Shown here: piece by piece, positions 20,874 through 30,367 of the stretch
Layout: every line of letters begins with the position of its first letter
How positions within the stretch are numbered: the stretch's first letter is position 1
DNA from: Pyropia yezoensis
Taxonomy: Eukaryota; Rhodophyta; Bangiophyceae; Bangiales; Bangiaceae
Length of the DNA stretch: 64,000 nt
Direction of reading: 5' to 3'
Assembly (NCBI GenBank): GCA_009829735.1
Contig: CM020619.1
Location: 31,807,391-31,871,390 of the forward strand
Notes under the pieces: generated by a model
Seen by the model: only the letters and a program-made list of their open reading frames with translations
Database searches by the model: none
Told to the model about the DNA's origin: nothing
Position numbers and translations under genes: made by a program

Positions 20874-21707
20874 ACAACACAGTGGCGGCGGCGGAGGCGT
20901 TGGTGGTGGTGCTCACGGTGGCGCAACGGCGCCGCGCTCCCCATCGCCGCGCGTCCCCGCGCCGCAGTCCCCGTCGCCGCCGCCGTCGTCGGCGTCCGCG
21001 CTGCCCGCGGCGGGTCGGGGTGGCGGCGGCGGTGGCGCCCTCCCCCGCGATGGGAGCAGCGACTGGGGGATGGGGCGCCGGGGCGGTGGAGGCGGCGGTG
21101 GCGGCGGCGGTGGCGGCGGCGGCGGTGGGGGCGGCGGTGGTGGCGGCGGCGGTGGCGGCGACGGCGACTCGCCCATCCCGACTGTGCCGGCGGTGGAGGA
21201 CGAGGCGCTGGCGACGGCCGTGGGCATCGTGCGCGACCTGCCCTTTTTCAACGCGGAGGCGCGGCGCGGCTCCGCCACCTCCTCCCGGTCGCAGCCGCGG
21301 GGGTCGTTTCCCCCACCAGCAAGGATCTACCAGCCGGACGCGCTCGAGTGAGCGGGGCGGCGGCCCGACGGCGGCAGGGGGGGGGAGGAGGGACCCAGGC
21401 TGGGCCAAACCAGATTGAGGGAGCGGTGGCTGCTGCGGCCGGCCGGCGCGGCACGAGGGGGCTCTTGTGCCCTTGGGGCGGCCTGCCATGACTGTGTTTT
21501 TCTTCTCATTTGTTTTTCCTTGCGTGCAAGAAGTGCTGTACTGGCTCCGTTCGTTCTTACCCTGTTATTCCATGCATGGACAACAGCCAAACGAACGTAA
21601 GAGAAAGAGAAAAGAAAGCTGCACGCAAAATACGCGATCCCCTCACACAGGGTGGTCGTCCGTCTGACGCTGCCACCACAACACCACCCACCAACGTGCA
21701 CGCGAGC
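20874..21707. other. GGC microsatellite and untranslated DNA between convergent genes
   Basis: A (GGCGGT)n tract spans about 21085-21165. A plus-strand frame ending at 21351 (...VEDEALATAVGIVRDLPFFNAEARR...) has a protein-like tail and might be an exon. No start, acceptor or domain supports it. The rest, to the stop of the oxidase fragment at 21708, looks non-coding. Confidence 0.4.
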
Positions 21708-22907
21708 TCACGGACGAGCGCGCGAGTTGTGCGCGACGACGTCAAGCGCGATCGGGGCGAGCAGGAAGTCCGGCACGGCCATCACCCCCGCCAGCTCCGC
21801 CGCCCGCGGCCGCAGCGCCGCGCACAGTTCGTCGACCGCGTCGTGCGCGGCGGCCGCGTCGGCCGGCGACAGGGCGCCCCCCCGCAGCAGCACCCCCCCG
21901 TTGGCCTCCACCACCGCCAGCGCGTGGAGGGTGCCGAGCGCACCCAGCAGGGAGCCCAGTGACGCGGGCGCCGTCCCGCCCGCCCCTGTGGCCGCCGTGA
22001 ACGTGTCGAGCAGAAGCAGCTGCGTGTGCACCCGCGCGACCGCGTCGGTCGCCACCTGGTGCACCGTGAAGGCGTCAAAGGGAGTGACGCCGGGCGCCGC
22101 TACCGACGACGCAATCGACCGCGCCAAGCGGTTGAGGAGGACCGCCTCTGCGTAACGCAGCGCATGCACCGCAATTGCGACTGAGGTGGGCGAGCGCGCC
22201 GTCAAAATGGCCGCCGGCCTTGGCATAGCGGGCGTACGCGGCGAGGCACGCCTTGGCAACTTGCTGGAGGAGGACTGCGCGGCGCCAACGGTCGAAACAG
22301 ACGGCAGCACAAGGGGGGTGTCACGCGTGGGACGGCAGCAGGCGAACAGCGAGAGCTCGTCAGTCGGTCGGTCTGCACGGCGACACGCCACCAAAGGGAA
22401 AACACGGGCCGACCGCCACGCACGCAAAATGCACCCCGTGCGGCGCCGACGTCCGGTCGCACGACGTGGCACAGGCCCGCCCACAGCTCCCCTGGAGCGC
22501 ACCTGTATTGTCGCCCTCGAACGTTGCCGAGATGTCCTGCGCCGCCCTGCGCAGGGAGCAGGGGAAAGCACGTCACGACACGTCCGAGCAACCAAACACA
22601 GCCGCGTCCAAAGGGAGGCACCGCACGTCCGCCGGTCGGCGGGCGTCAGCGAAACGCTGAAGCACAGCAGGCCAGTGATAAAAAAGAGGGGCAGCCAGGG
22701 GGGATGCGCCCACGGACGGCAGCCGCCAGAGTACAGCATACGCGGCTGGCCGTACAGCAGCAGCGTACGCTCCGCGCATGGCGCCGTCGACGCCCACACG
22801 CAAACATACCGTGACACGCCTATCCTGTTCTCACACTTGAGCCCCTGCCCGCCGCACACCTCACGCGCCACTTGCATCATCTCCAACCCGTGCCACGTCA
22901 TGAGGGC
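21708..22907 (-). pseudogene. Peroxisomal acyl-CoA oxidase, 5'-truncated, with a frameshift
   Basis: Three exons are well defined: 22907-22810 (ALMTWHGLEMMQVAREVCGG, then QGLKCENRIG), 22546-22503 (AAQDISATFEGDNT) and 22274-21708 (VLLQQVAKACLAAYARY to the end). Introns have GTATGT and GTGCGC donors and CAG acceptors. All joins keep frame and give the family's CGGQG...ENR...FEGDN-VLLQQ order of the flavin-site region. The C-terminal dimer domain ends in AELAGVMAVPDFLLAPIA. Acyl-CoA oxidases take electrons from acyl-CoA to O2 in the first step of peroxisomal beta-oxidation. Missing are about 400 N-terminal residues, including most of the FAD and substrate site: the space upstream is another gene ending at 22934. 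One nucleotide too many near 22180 shifts frame between HFDGALAHL and VAIAVHALRYAEAV. No clear PTS1 tripeptide is seen. Confidence 0.7.
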
Positions 22908-22933
22908 CTGGGGCAGCGGCGGCGGCAGCACAC

Positions 22934-23460
22934 CTACGGCCGAAAAACAGCGCAAGCACAACAGAGGGCGACCAGGGCGACAATGGTCAGCAACTGCTTA
23001 TAGCCAAAGTTGTTGTCAAACTGTGGGACCGCAGCACCCAGCGACGGCGCACGCGCAGCGTCGGCGGCGGCCGACGCGGCCGCCTCGGCGGCGGCCGCGC
23101 GGGCGGTGGCAGCGGCGGCAGCGTCCCGCGACGCCGCCGCGTCGGCGCCCGCGTCAGCCGCGGCGGCGGCCGCGGCGGCGGCCGCCGCGTTGGCCGCCGC
23201 CACCCGCCCGGCCGCGTCGGCGGCGGCGACGGACTCGGCGGCGGCCGCCCGGTCAGAGGTGGCGGCCTCGGCGGCGCGCGCGGCCGCCACCGCCGCCGCG
23301 GTGGTGGCGGCCCGCGTCGGCCGCGGCGGCGGCCGCGGCGGTGGCCGCCGCGTTGGCCGCCGCCACCCGCCCGGCCGCGTCGGCGGCGGCGGCGGACTCG
23401 GCGGCGGCCGCCCGGTCAGAGGCGGCGGCCTCGGCGGCGCGCGCGGCCGCCACCGCCGCC

Positions 23461-23495
<35 letters not shown>

Positions 23496-26400
23496 CGATG
23501 CCGCGTCGGCACCCAGCCCGCGCTCCCCGTCGGCGGCCGCCCCGGCGGGGACCGCGGCGGACCGGTCGGTGGCGGCCACCGCGGCCGCCCGGGCGGCCTC
23601 TGTCACCGCCTCGGCCGCCGCGGCCCGCTGGGTGGCCGCCGCCTCGGCGGCCCGCGCCGCCTCTGCCGCCGCCTCGGCCGCCTCCTTGTCCGCCTCGGCC
23701 GCCAGCGCCCGCTCCGACGCGGCCGCCTGTGCCGACCGCGCGACGGCGGCGTCCGCCTCGGCGGCCGCCGCCCGCACACTGGCGGCGGTGTCTGCGCCGC
23801 GGGCTGTCACCACCGCCGCGTCCGACGCGGCTGCCCGGTCCGACGCGGCCGCACCCGCCTCCCGTGCGGCCGCCGCGTCCGCCTCGGCCGCCGCCGCCCG
23901 GTCACTGGCGGCCGCCCCGGCGGCCCGCGCCGCCGCCGTGTCCGCCTCGGCCGTGGCCGCCCGTTCGGTGGCGGCCGCCTTCGCCGCCCGCGTGGCCCCG
24001 GTCTGAGCCTCGGCCGCCGCCGCCCGCTCCGACGCGGCCGCCTCGGCCGCCCGCGCGGCGGCCGCATCCGCCTCGGCCGTCACCGCCCGCTCCGAGGCGG
24101 CCGCCCCCTCTGACCTGGCGGCGGCGGCGGCCGCCTCAGAACCGCCCGCCCGGTCCGACGCGGCCGCCTCTGCCGACCGCGCCGCGGCCGCGTCCGCCTC
24201 GGCGGCGGCGGCGCGGTCGGTGGTGGCCGCCCCGGCCGCCCGTGCCGCGGCCGCCTCGTCCGACGCGGCGGCGGCCAGGCGGCACACCGCGGCCTCTGCG
24301 GCCGTCAGGGTGGCCACCGCCGCCTCGGCCGCGGCGGAGCGGTCGGTGGCGGCCGCGGCGGCGGCCGCCGCCTCCTGCACCTCGACCCTGGCGGCGGCGG
24401 CCAGACTGGTGGCCACCGCCTCGCCCAACCGCGCCGCCGCGGCGGCCGCCTCGGCACCCGCCGCCCGCTCCGACGCGGCCGCCTCGGCCGACTGGGCGGC
24501 GGCGGCCGCCGCCTCGGCCGCCGCCGCCCGCGCCGTCGCCGCCGCCGCCACCTCCCCAGACCGCGCCTCCGCCGCGGCCGCGGCCGCCCGCGCCGCCGCC
24601 ACGTCGCCGTCCGCCGCGGCCGCCCGTTCCTCTGCCGCGGCGGCGGCAGCGGCGGCAGCGGCCGCCGCCCCCCGCTCCGCCGCGTCTGCACGCGCGGTGG
24701 GCGCGGCAAGACCCTCCCGAGCGGCCGCCGCGTCCGCCTCGGCCGCCTCGGCCCGGCCGGTGGCGGCCGCGACGGCGGCCGCCGCCGCCTCCAACTCCCG
24801 CTCCCGCGACGCGGCCGCGTCGGCAGACGCGGCCGCCGCCCGTGTCAGGTCCACCTCCCGGTCGGCCGCACCGGTGGCGGCGACCATCGCCGCCGTTTGC
24901 AAGCCCCGCTCCCGAGACGCTGCCGCGTCGGCGGCGGCGGCCGCCGCCTTGTCCAGCTCCCACTCGCGGTCGGCCGCCGCCTCCCCCGCCGCCCGCTCCC
25001 GGTCGGCGGCGGCGGCGTCGGCGACCGCCGCCGCCTCCACCAGCTCCCGCTCCCGGCCCGCCGCCGCCTGCCAGAGCCCCTCTTCCCGGTCGGCCGCCGC
25101 CTCTGCGAGCCCCCGCTCCCGGTCCGCGGCGGCGGCAACGGCGGCGGCGGCCGCCCCCTCCAGCGCCCGCTCCCGGTCAGCGGCGGCGGCAGCCGCCTCG
25201 GCCACCACCCGCTCCGCGTCGGCCGCGGCGGCGGCGGCGACGGCGGAGGCGGCCTCGGTCAGCGCCCGCTCCCGGGCGGCCGCGGCCTCGTGAAGATCCT
25301 GCTCCCGCGACGCCGCGGCCGCCACGGCGGCGGCCGCCGCGTCGAGCAGCTCCCACTCCCGGACCGCCGCGGCCTCCCGGAGCGCCCGCTCCCGGTCCGC
25401 GGCGGCCGCCTCGGCGGCGGCGGTGGCCTCGCCCGCCGCCCGCTCCTTGGCGGCGGCGGCTTCGACGAGCAGCTCCTGCTCCCGGGCAGCCGCGGCCTCC
25501 CGGAGCGCCCTCTCCCGGTCAGCGGCGGTCGCCTCGGCGGCGGCGGTGGCCTCGCCCGCCGCCCGCTGCTGAGCGGCGGCCGCCGCATCGAGCAGCTCCC
25601 GCTCCTGGGCCGCCGCGGCCTCGCTCAGCTCCCGCTTTGCCGCGGCCTCGCTCAGCTCCCGCTCCAGCGACGCGGCGGCCGCTTCGGCGGCGGCCGCCGC
25701 CTCGAGCAGCTCCCGCTCCCGGGCCGCCGCGGCCTCCCGGAGCGCCCGCTCCCGGTCCGCGGCGGCCGCCTCCACGTGCGCCCGCTCCCGGTCTGACGCG
25801 GACGCGGCGGCGGCGGCGGCCGCCCCCACCAGCTCCCGCTCCCGCTCGGCCGCCGCCACCGCCGCCGCCGACAGCTGCGAGCAGAGGGTGGCGGCGGCCG
25901 CTTCTTCAGCTGCCGCCCGCGCCGCGGCGGCCGCCTCGGCCACAGCCGCGGCGGTGCGCTCCTCGGCGGCCGCCGTCCCCGCCGCCGTCGCCTCCTCCCT
26001 CGCCACCGCCAGTGCGGCGGCGGCGGCAACAGCGGCGGCGGCGGCCGCCGCCGCCGCCTCGGCGCGCACCCCCGCCACCGCCGGGGGCTCACTCGGCGCC
26101 ACGGGTGGGGGCACCGCCCCCGGCGGGGGCACCACCACCACACTCGCCTCCCACGGCTCGGACGCGAGGAGCTGCTCCCCGAGCTGCTGCCGCGCATCCG
26201 CCGCGTCCTCCGCCACCGCCGCCAGCGCCGCCTCTGCCGCGGCCGCCCGCTCCCCCGCCGCCGCCGCGGCGGCGGCGGCCGCCCGCTCCCTCGCCCCCGC
26301 CGCGTCCGCCTTGGCCGCCGCCCGCCCCGCCTCGGCGGCCGCCGCGGCGGCGCGCTCGGCGGCGGCGACCTCTGCCTGCCGCGCGTCGGCGGCGTCGGCC

Positions 26401-27070
26401 TCCCACTTTGCCGCCGCGGCGGTGGTGTCGGCGGCGGCGGCGGCGGCGGCGGCCGCCGCCGCCCGCTCCCCGCGCACCGCCCGCGCCGCCGCCGCCGCCC
26501 TCGCGTCCGCGTCATCCGCCGAGCGGATGAGGGTGGCCACCCGGGACGCCAGGCGGGCGGCCTCGGTGGCAGCGGCGCGGAGCGGGCGGCCTCGGCGGCG
26601 GCGGCGGCGGCCTCGGCCGCCGCCGCCCGCGACCGCCCGTCGGCGGCCGACGCGGCGGCGGCGGCGGCGGAGCGGCCCACCGCGGCGGCGCGCTCCTCGG
26701 CCGGCGCGGCGCGGCCGTCGGCCGCGTCCGCACGGGCGGTGGCGGCGGCGGCGGCGGCGGTGGCGGCCAGGTGGGAGGACGCCACAAGAGAGGAGGCCAC
26801 CCGGGCGTCCACGTCGGGGGAGGCAGGCCGCCCACGGCCGCGGTCGCGGTCGCGGTCGCGGTCGCGGTCGCGGTCGCGGGCGGGGGTGGGGGGGGGGGGG
26901 CCGGGCGTGCGCCCGCCGCCCCCGCGGGACCGCCCGCGGGGCTTGACGCTCGAGCCGCCGCCGCCGCGGCGGGACGCACGGGCGGCCGAGCCGAGGAGGT
27001 ACTCGGAGAGGCTCCCGCTGCTCGTGTCGTCGCCGCCCCCAAAGAGGCCGCCCCCGCCACCCCCGCCGCC

Positions 27071-27120
<50 letters not shown>

Positions 27121-27942
27121 TGCCGGCACCCCCCCCCCCCCCCGGCGACCGCCCGCCGCCGCCACCGCCACCCCCGTCACGGGCGTTGACCCCCCCATCT
27201 GCCAGTGCCCGCAGGGGCGTGCCCGTCGGCGTCAGCAGCAGCAGCGGGCTCCCCCCCCCTCCCCCCCACCGGCGCCCCCCCTCCCCCCCCTCTGCAGACG
27301 CCGGGTCCCCCCCCCCCCCCACCCCCCCCCCCGGCCGCCGGCCGACACGGGCGTCACCCACCCCCCCCCGGCCGCCGGAGATGCCGGCGACGGCGGGGGC
27401 GACTGCCCCAGCGTGCGGTCCATCGCCTCTTCCAGCGCCACCCCCGTGTCGGCGGGCAGGTCCCGCACCACCCCCGCGGCGGCGGGGGAGCCCCGCAGCG
27501 CCGCCCCCAGCGTCGCCTCTATCAGGCGCAGCAGCAGCGTCGGCTCTGCCCAGCCCCCCTCCTCGGCAAGGATGGCGGCCAGGGCCACCCCAACGGGCGC
27601 CACGGGGGGGGCCTCCTCCCCGTCCGTGCCGGCGGCAGAGGAGGAGGCGTCGGCGGTGGCGGCCGCGGAGGAGGCCGCCGCGTAGGCCGCCTCCTCCGCC
27701 GCCGCCCACGCGAGGGAGGCGGCCGACCAGGGGCCGACGCGCACCCAGGGGGCGGCCAGGCCGGCGGCCGCCCCACGCCCACCCCCATCCCCACCACCGT
27801 CCGCCGCCGCCGCCGCCGCGGGCTTCCCGCCGCCGCCCCCCGCCGACGGCGGGGGTGGGGGCGGCGGAGGGGGAGGGGGAGGGGGTGGCGGAGGGGGAGG
27901 GGGAGGCAGCGGGGGAGGGGTGTCCCCCCTGGCAACCGCCAT
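22934..27942 (-). CDS. Giant Ala-rich coiled-coil protein with C-terminal tail anchor
   Basis: Most of the product is a heptad-like Ala/Glu/Arg coil (units such as ADRERALREAAAARERELL, later AAASDRAAAAEADAAAAR), open without stops from 26540 to 23253. The coil goes on in a second frame and ends in YKQLLTIVALVALCCACAVF-RP and a stop at 22934-22936: one hydrophobic helix at the extreme C-terminus, the signature of tail-anchored membrane proteins such as golgins. Upstream, frames continue through an RDRDRDRD tract (about 26840-26880), DDTSSGSLSEYLLG, and a globular helical region (VALAAILAEEGGWAEPTLLL, near 27540), possibly from ATG 27942. Three frame changes occur: near 27330 in C runs, near 26590 (one nucleotide short), and at a 163-bp duplication near 23325. 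These may be errors; if so, one protein of roughly 1,600 residues is encoded. Function unknown. Confidence 0.55.
23162..23487 (-). repeat. 163-bp tandem duplication, out of frame
   Basis: CGTTGGCCGCCGCCACCCGC recurs at 23188 and 23351, and the two 163-bp copies differ at only a few positions. Because 163 is not a multiple of three, reading through both copies shifts the coiled-coil frame. With one copy removed the coil would run directly to the tail-anchor helix. Confidence 0.8.
26839..26879 (-). repeat. (CGGTCG)n hexanucleotide tract encoding Arg-Asp repeats
   Basis: About seven perfect hexamers, read as (RD)n on the minus strand in the same frame as the neighbouring coding sequence. Confidence 0.85.
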
Positions 27943-28499
27943 CGCGGCGGCCACGGCGGCGGCGGCGGCGGCGGCGGCGACCGTCGCCGCCGTCGCCACC
28001 ACCGCGGCGGTGGTGGCGGGGGGGGCGCCGCCGCCCCTGCCCCCGCCGCCGCCGCCCGCCGGTGGGGGGGGGGGGGGGGCCGGGGGGCGCCGCCCGGTGG
28101 CCGCGCCGCGGGACCGCCTGGGCGACTGCCGCGGCGGGCGGCCGGGCAGCGGCGGCGGCGGTGGTGGTGGCGGTGGCGGGGGGGGTGGGGGGAAGGGGGG
28201 CGCGCCCGGGGAGTCCCGCCGCCCCGGGGGGCGGGGTGGTGGTGGCGCCGACTACAGTGGCTGGGGTGGGGAGGACGACGAGGATCGACGACGGTGCCGA
28301 TCCGCCACCACACTGTTTCTCGCACCCCCCTCAGACGGCCTGAGAAATTGCACTTTTGTCAGAGGACGCGTCTGAGCCACAGACTCAACAAAAAAGTGGA
28401 GAAAAAAATCTGTGCAGCATTGTTTTGCCCTCTTTTTCGGCGTTCGGATGATCGGTTGGATCGCGTGGCGGGGTGAAAGCGAGCCAGAGCGCTTTCAAG
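27943..28499. other. GGC-rich flank, then AT-richer spacer before the pogo-like element
   Basis: 27943-28250 is Gly/Pro/Arg low complexity on both strands and may hold the 5' region of the coiled-coil gene. 28300-28499 has balanced composition and no ORF that I can support. Confidence 0.4.
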
Positions 28500-28504
28500 C
28501 ATGG

Positions 28505-28547
28505 AGTCACCGTGATAAATTCTGAAAATCTGTGATAAAATCTGACC
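28505..28547 (+). repeat. Left terminal inverted repeat, pogo-like element
   Basis: 43 bp, starting AGTCACCGTGATAAATTCTG and identical to the reverse complement of the right end. Two GTGATAAA(A/T)TCTGA motifs in tandem look like paired transposase-binding sites. Confidence 0.95.
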
Positions 28548-28586
28548 TGTCTCCAGCCCGAACAGTCGTATCTCCGAGGTACACGA

Positions 28587-30257
28587 GTGACTATCTTCGC
28601 TATGGAGGCGCCAAAGACGACCGCCAAAGCAGTCCCGCTCATCATGGAGCGCGTCCGTGCCGGGGAGCTGCTCAAGGATGCTTTGTTGGCCGTTCACGGG
28701 TCCACGGGCTTCACTGTGGGGGCGCTGAGGACGGCCTACTACGCTGCCCGGGGGGGGGAGGGGGTGCACCATGGCAACAACATCCTGTCGGCGGCGGAGG
28801 ACCTGGCGCTGCTGTACGCGGCGCAGGCCTTCAGCCACACCAACTTCCTCCTCACCCGGCCGCAACTGGCCTCCCTCGTGCAGGACCTGTGGGGCAAGAA
28901 GGTCGGCGAGACGTGGGCACGGTCTTGGGTCAAGCGTCACCGGGAGCACCTCTCCTCCCGCACGGCCAAGGCCCTCGCCGACAATCGCAACTCGACCTCA
29001 GTGTTTGAGGAGGTCGTCGACTGGGCTGACCAGGTGGAGAAGTTCTTGAAAGACCACCGCCTCCCCCCCTCTGCCATCCTCAACTACGATGAGTGCCGCC
29101 TCGTCGGGGGGCGCGACCGGCTGGCCGTGCAACGCATCCAAGCTACCGACAGAGAGCGCCCAAACGCTGCCAGCACGCGGGGGGCCACTGTGGCCTCCAT
29201 ATTGACCTTTGTGGCCGCAAATGGGGCTCCCTTCCTGTCCGTGTATATCTTCCGCGCGCGCTTTGGGGACAATGATGCGGCAGCCACGCGTTTCACCCTG
29301 TCACGCGTGCAGCAGCGGACGAGGGGCACCTGGCTGCGGCTGTATGGGTGGACAGAGTCGGGCTTTGTCGACGCGGCCACGTTTGCGGTCGTGATGGAGG
29401 CCTTCTGCGACGAATGGCGCCTGCGCAACCCTAACCAGGAGTGTTTGCTCATTGGGGACCAGCTCGGAGCGCACCGGCAGGTCGAGGTGGTACGCGCGGC
29501 TCTCAAAAGCAACGTGTTGTGTTGGTGGTTGGTCGCCAATACCTCCCACTGGCTGCAGGTGCTGGATGACAAGTGTTTTGCCCGGATCAAGAAGGTCGTC
29601 CCTGTCCTGTCCGACGACAAGATCATCCAGGCGCTCATGACGAACCAGCCGACCCGTGACTGTCTCCTGGAGGCGGCATACGAGGCGGAGCGCTTGGCCC
29701 TCACCCGGGAGACCATCCAGGCGGCGTTCAAGTTGGTCGGCCTCTACCCGTGGGACCGCAAGCGAGTCATCGAGCTGGCGCGCGTCAACCTTGGGATTGG
29801 GCTTCCCTCTGACGGCGTGGCTGACCAATCACGCGCGGCTGCGGCTGTGGTCATCCGTCAGGCGTATGATCAACGCGCGGCCGACCAGAAAAAGGTGGTA
29901 TCGGGCGTGGCAGTGGTCAAAAAGGCCAAGGTGTATAGCGGCAAGGACCTCATCGCCCAGCACGAGGCGCGGGTGGCCGCGGACGCCAAGGCGCTGGCCG
30001 ACAAGGCGGCCGCAGCGGCTGAGAAGGAGGCGGACAAGGCTGTCAAGCTTGCCCTGCGCGCGGAGGAGGCCGAGCAGAAGCTGCTGCTGGTCTGCCGCGC
30101 CTGCAACCAACGGGTACATCGGGGTGGCAAGGATTGGCACGTGTGCGCCTGCGCGGCATTCCGTGTCTGCTCCCAGTGCTTGAAAATCAGTGAGGGCAAG
30201 GCGCTGGTGAGTGCGCATAATGTGGTCTGTTCAGATGTACCTAAGCACACGGAGTAG
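28587..30257 (+). CDS. Pogo/Tigger-like transposase (CENP-B-type HTH, DDE_1)
   Basis: Open for 556 codons from ATG 28587; ATG 28602 (MEAPKTTAKAV) is equally likely. The N-terminal half has a helix-turn-helix region (FTVGALRTAYYAARGG) and a CENP-B/Tc5-like block (LWGKKVGETWARSWVKRH). The DDE_1 catalytic Asps are in AILNYDECRLVGG, LLIGDQLGAHRQV and HWLQVLDDKCFARIKK, with normal spacing and the usual His/Gln-Leu-Asp context. A C-terminal Ala/Lys coil is followed by a Cys/His cluster (CRACNQRVHRGG...CACAAFRVCSQC) that looks like a zinc-binding tail. The enzyme should cut and paste the element through its own ends. No break is seen, so it is probably functional. Confidence 0.85.
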   Translation: MTIFAMEAPKTTAKAVPLIMERVRAGELLKDALLAVHGSTGFTVGALRTAYYAARGGEGVHHGNNILSAAEDLALLYAAQAFSHTNFLLTRPQLASLVQDLWGKKVGETWARSWVKRHREHLSSRTAKALADNRNSTSVFEEVVDWADQVEKFLKDHRLPPSAILNYDECRLVGGRDRLAVQRIQATDRERPNAASTRGATVASILTFVAANGAPFLSVYIFRARFGDNDAAATRFTLSRVQQRTRGTWLRLYGWTESGFVDAATFAVVMEAFCDEWRLRNPNQECLLIGDQLGAHRQVEVVRAALKSNVLCWWLVANTSHWLQVLDDKCFARIKKVVPVLSDDKIIQALMTNQPTRDCLLEAAYEAERLALTRETIQAAFKLVGLYPWDRKRVIELARVNLGIGLPSDGVADQSRAAAAVVIRQAYDQRAADQKKVVSGVAVVKKAKVYSGKDLIAQHEARVAADAKALADKAAAAAEKEADKAVKLALRAEEAEQKLLLVCRACNQRVHRGGKDWHVCACAAFRVCSQCLKISEGKALVSAHNVVCSDVPKHTE

Positions 30258-30319
30258 ACGAGATATGATTTTTTTGTTCTTGTATCTGCTCCTTATTCTC
30301 TCTCTGTCGCCGACGGTCC

Positions 30320-30362
30320 GGTCAGATTTTATCACAGATTTTCAGAATTTATCACGGTGACT
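30320..30362 (-). repeat. Right terminal inverted repeat, pogo-like element
   Basis: 43 bp, perfect inverse of 28505-28547, followed directly by CATGGAGT. Confidence 0.95.
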
Positions 30363-30367
30363 CATGG

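Larger units (their letters stand above)
28505..30362. mobile_element. Complete pogo/Tigger-like DNA transposon, 1,858 bp
   Basis: Perfect 43-bp inverted ends (28505-28547 and 30320-30362) flank a single uninterrupted transposase gene. CATGG occurs immediately outside both ends (28500-28504 and 30363-30367) and is the best target-site duplication. Each end contains two direct copies of a GTGATAAA(A/T)TCTGA motif. Identity of the ends and the intact ORF point to recent insertion. The element lies between the coiled-coil gene and the decayed chromovirus. Confidence 0.9.

Noticed and set aside
23498-26530. 1,010-codon plus-strand Pro/Arg frame
   Set aside because: It is the complement of the Ala-rich coiled coil; composition is only P and R, and the minus strand has the heptads and membrane tail.
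26739-28476. Pro-rich plus-strand ORFs of over 400 codons
   Set aside because: They read through GCC repeats and C runs; the minus strand carries the coherent coding signal.
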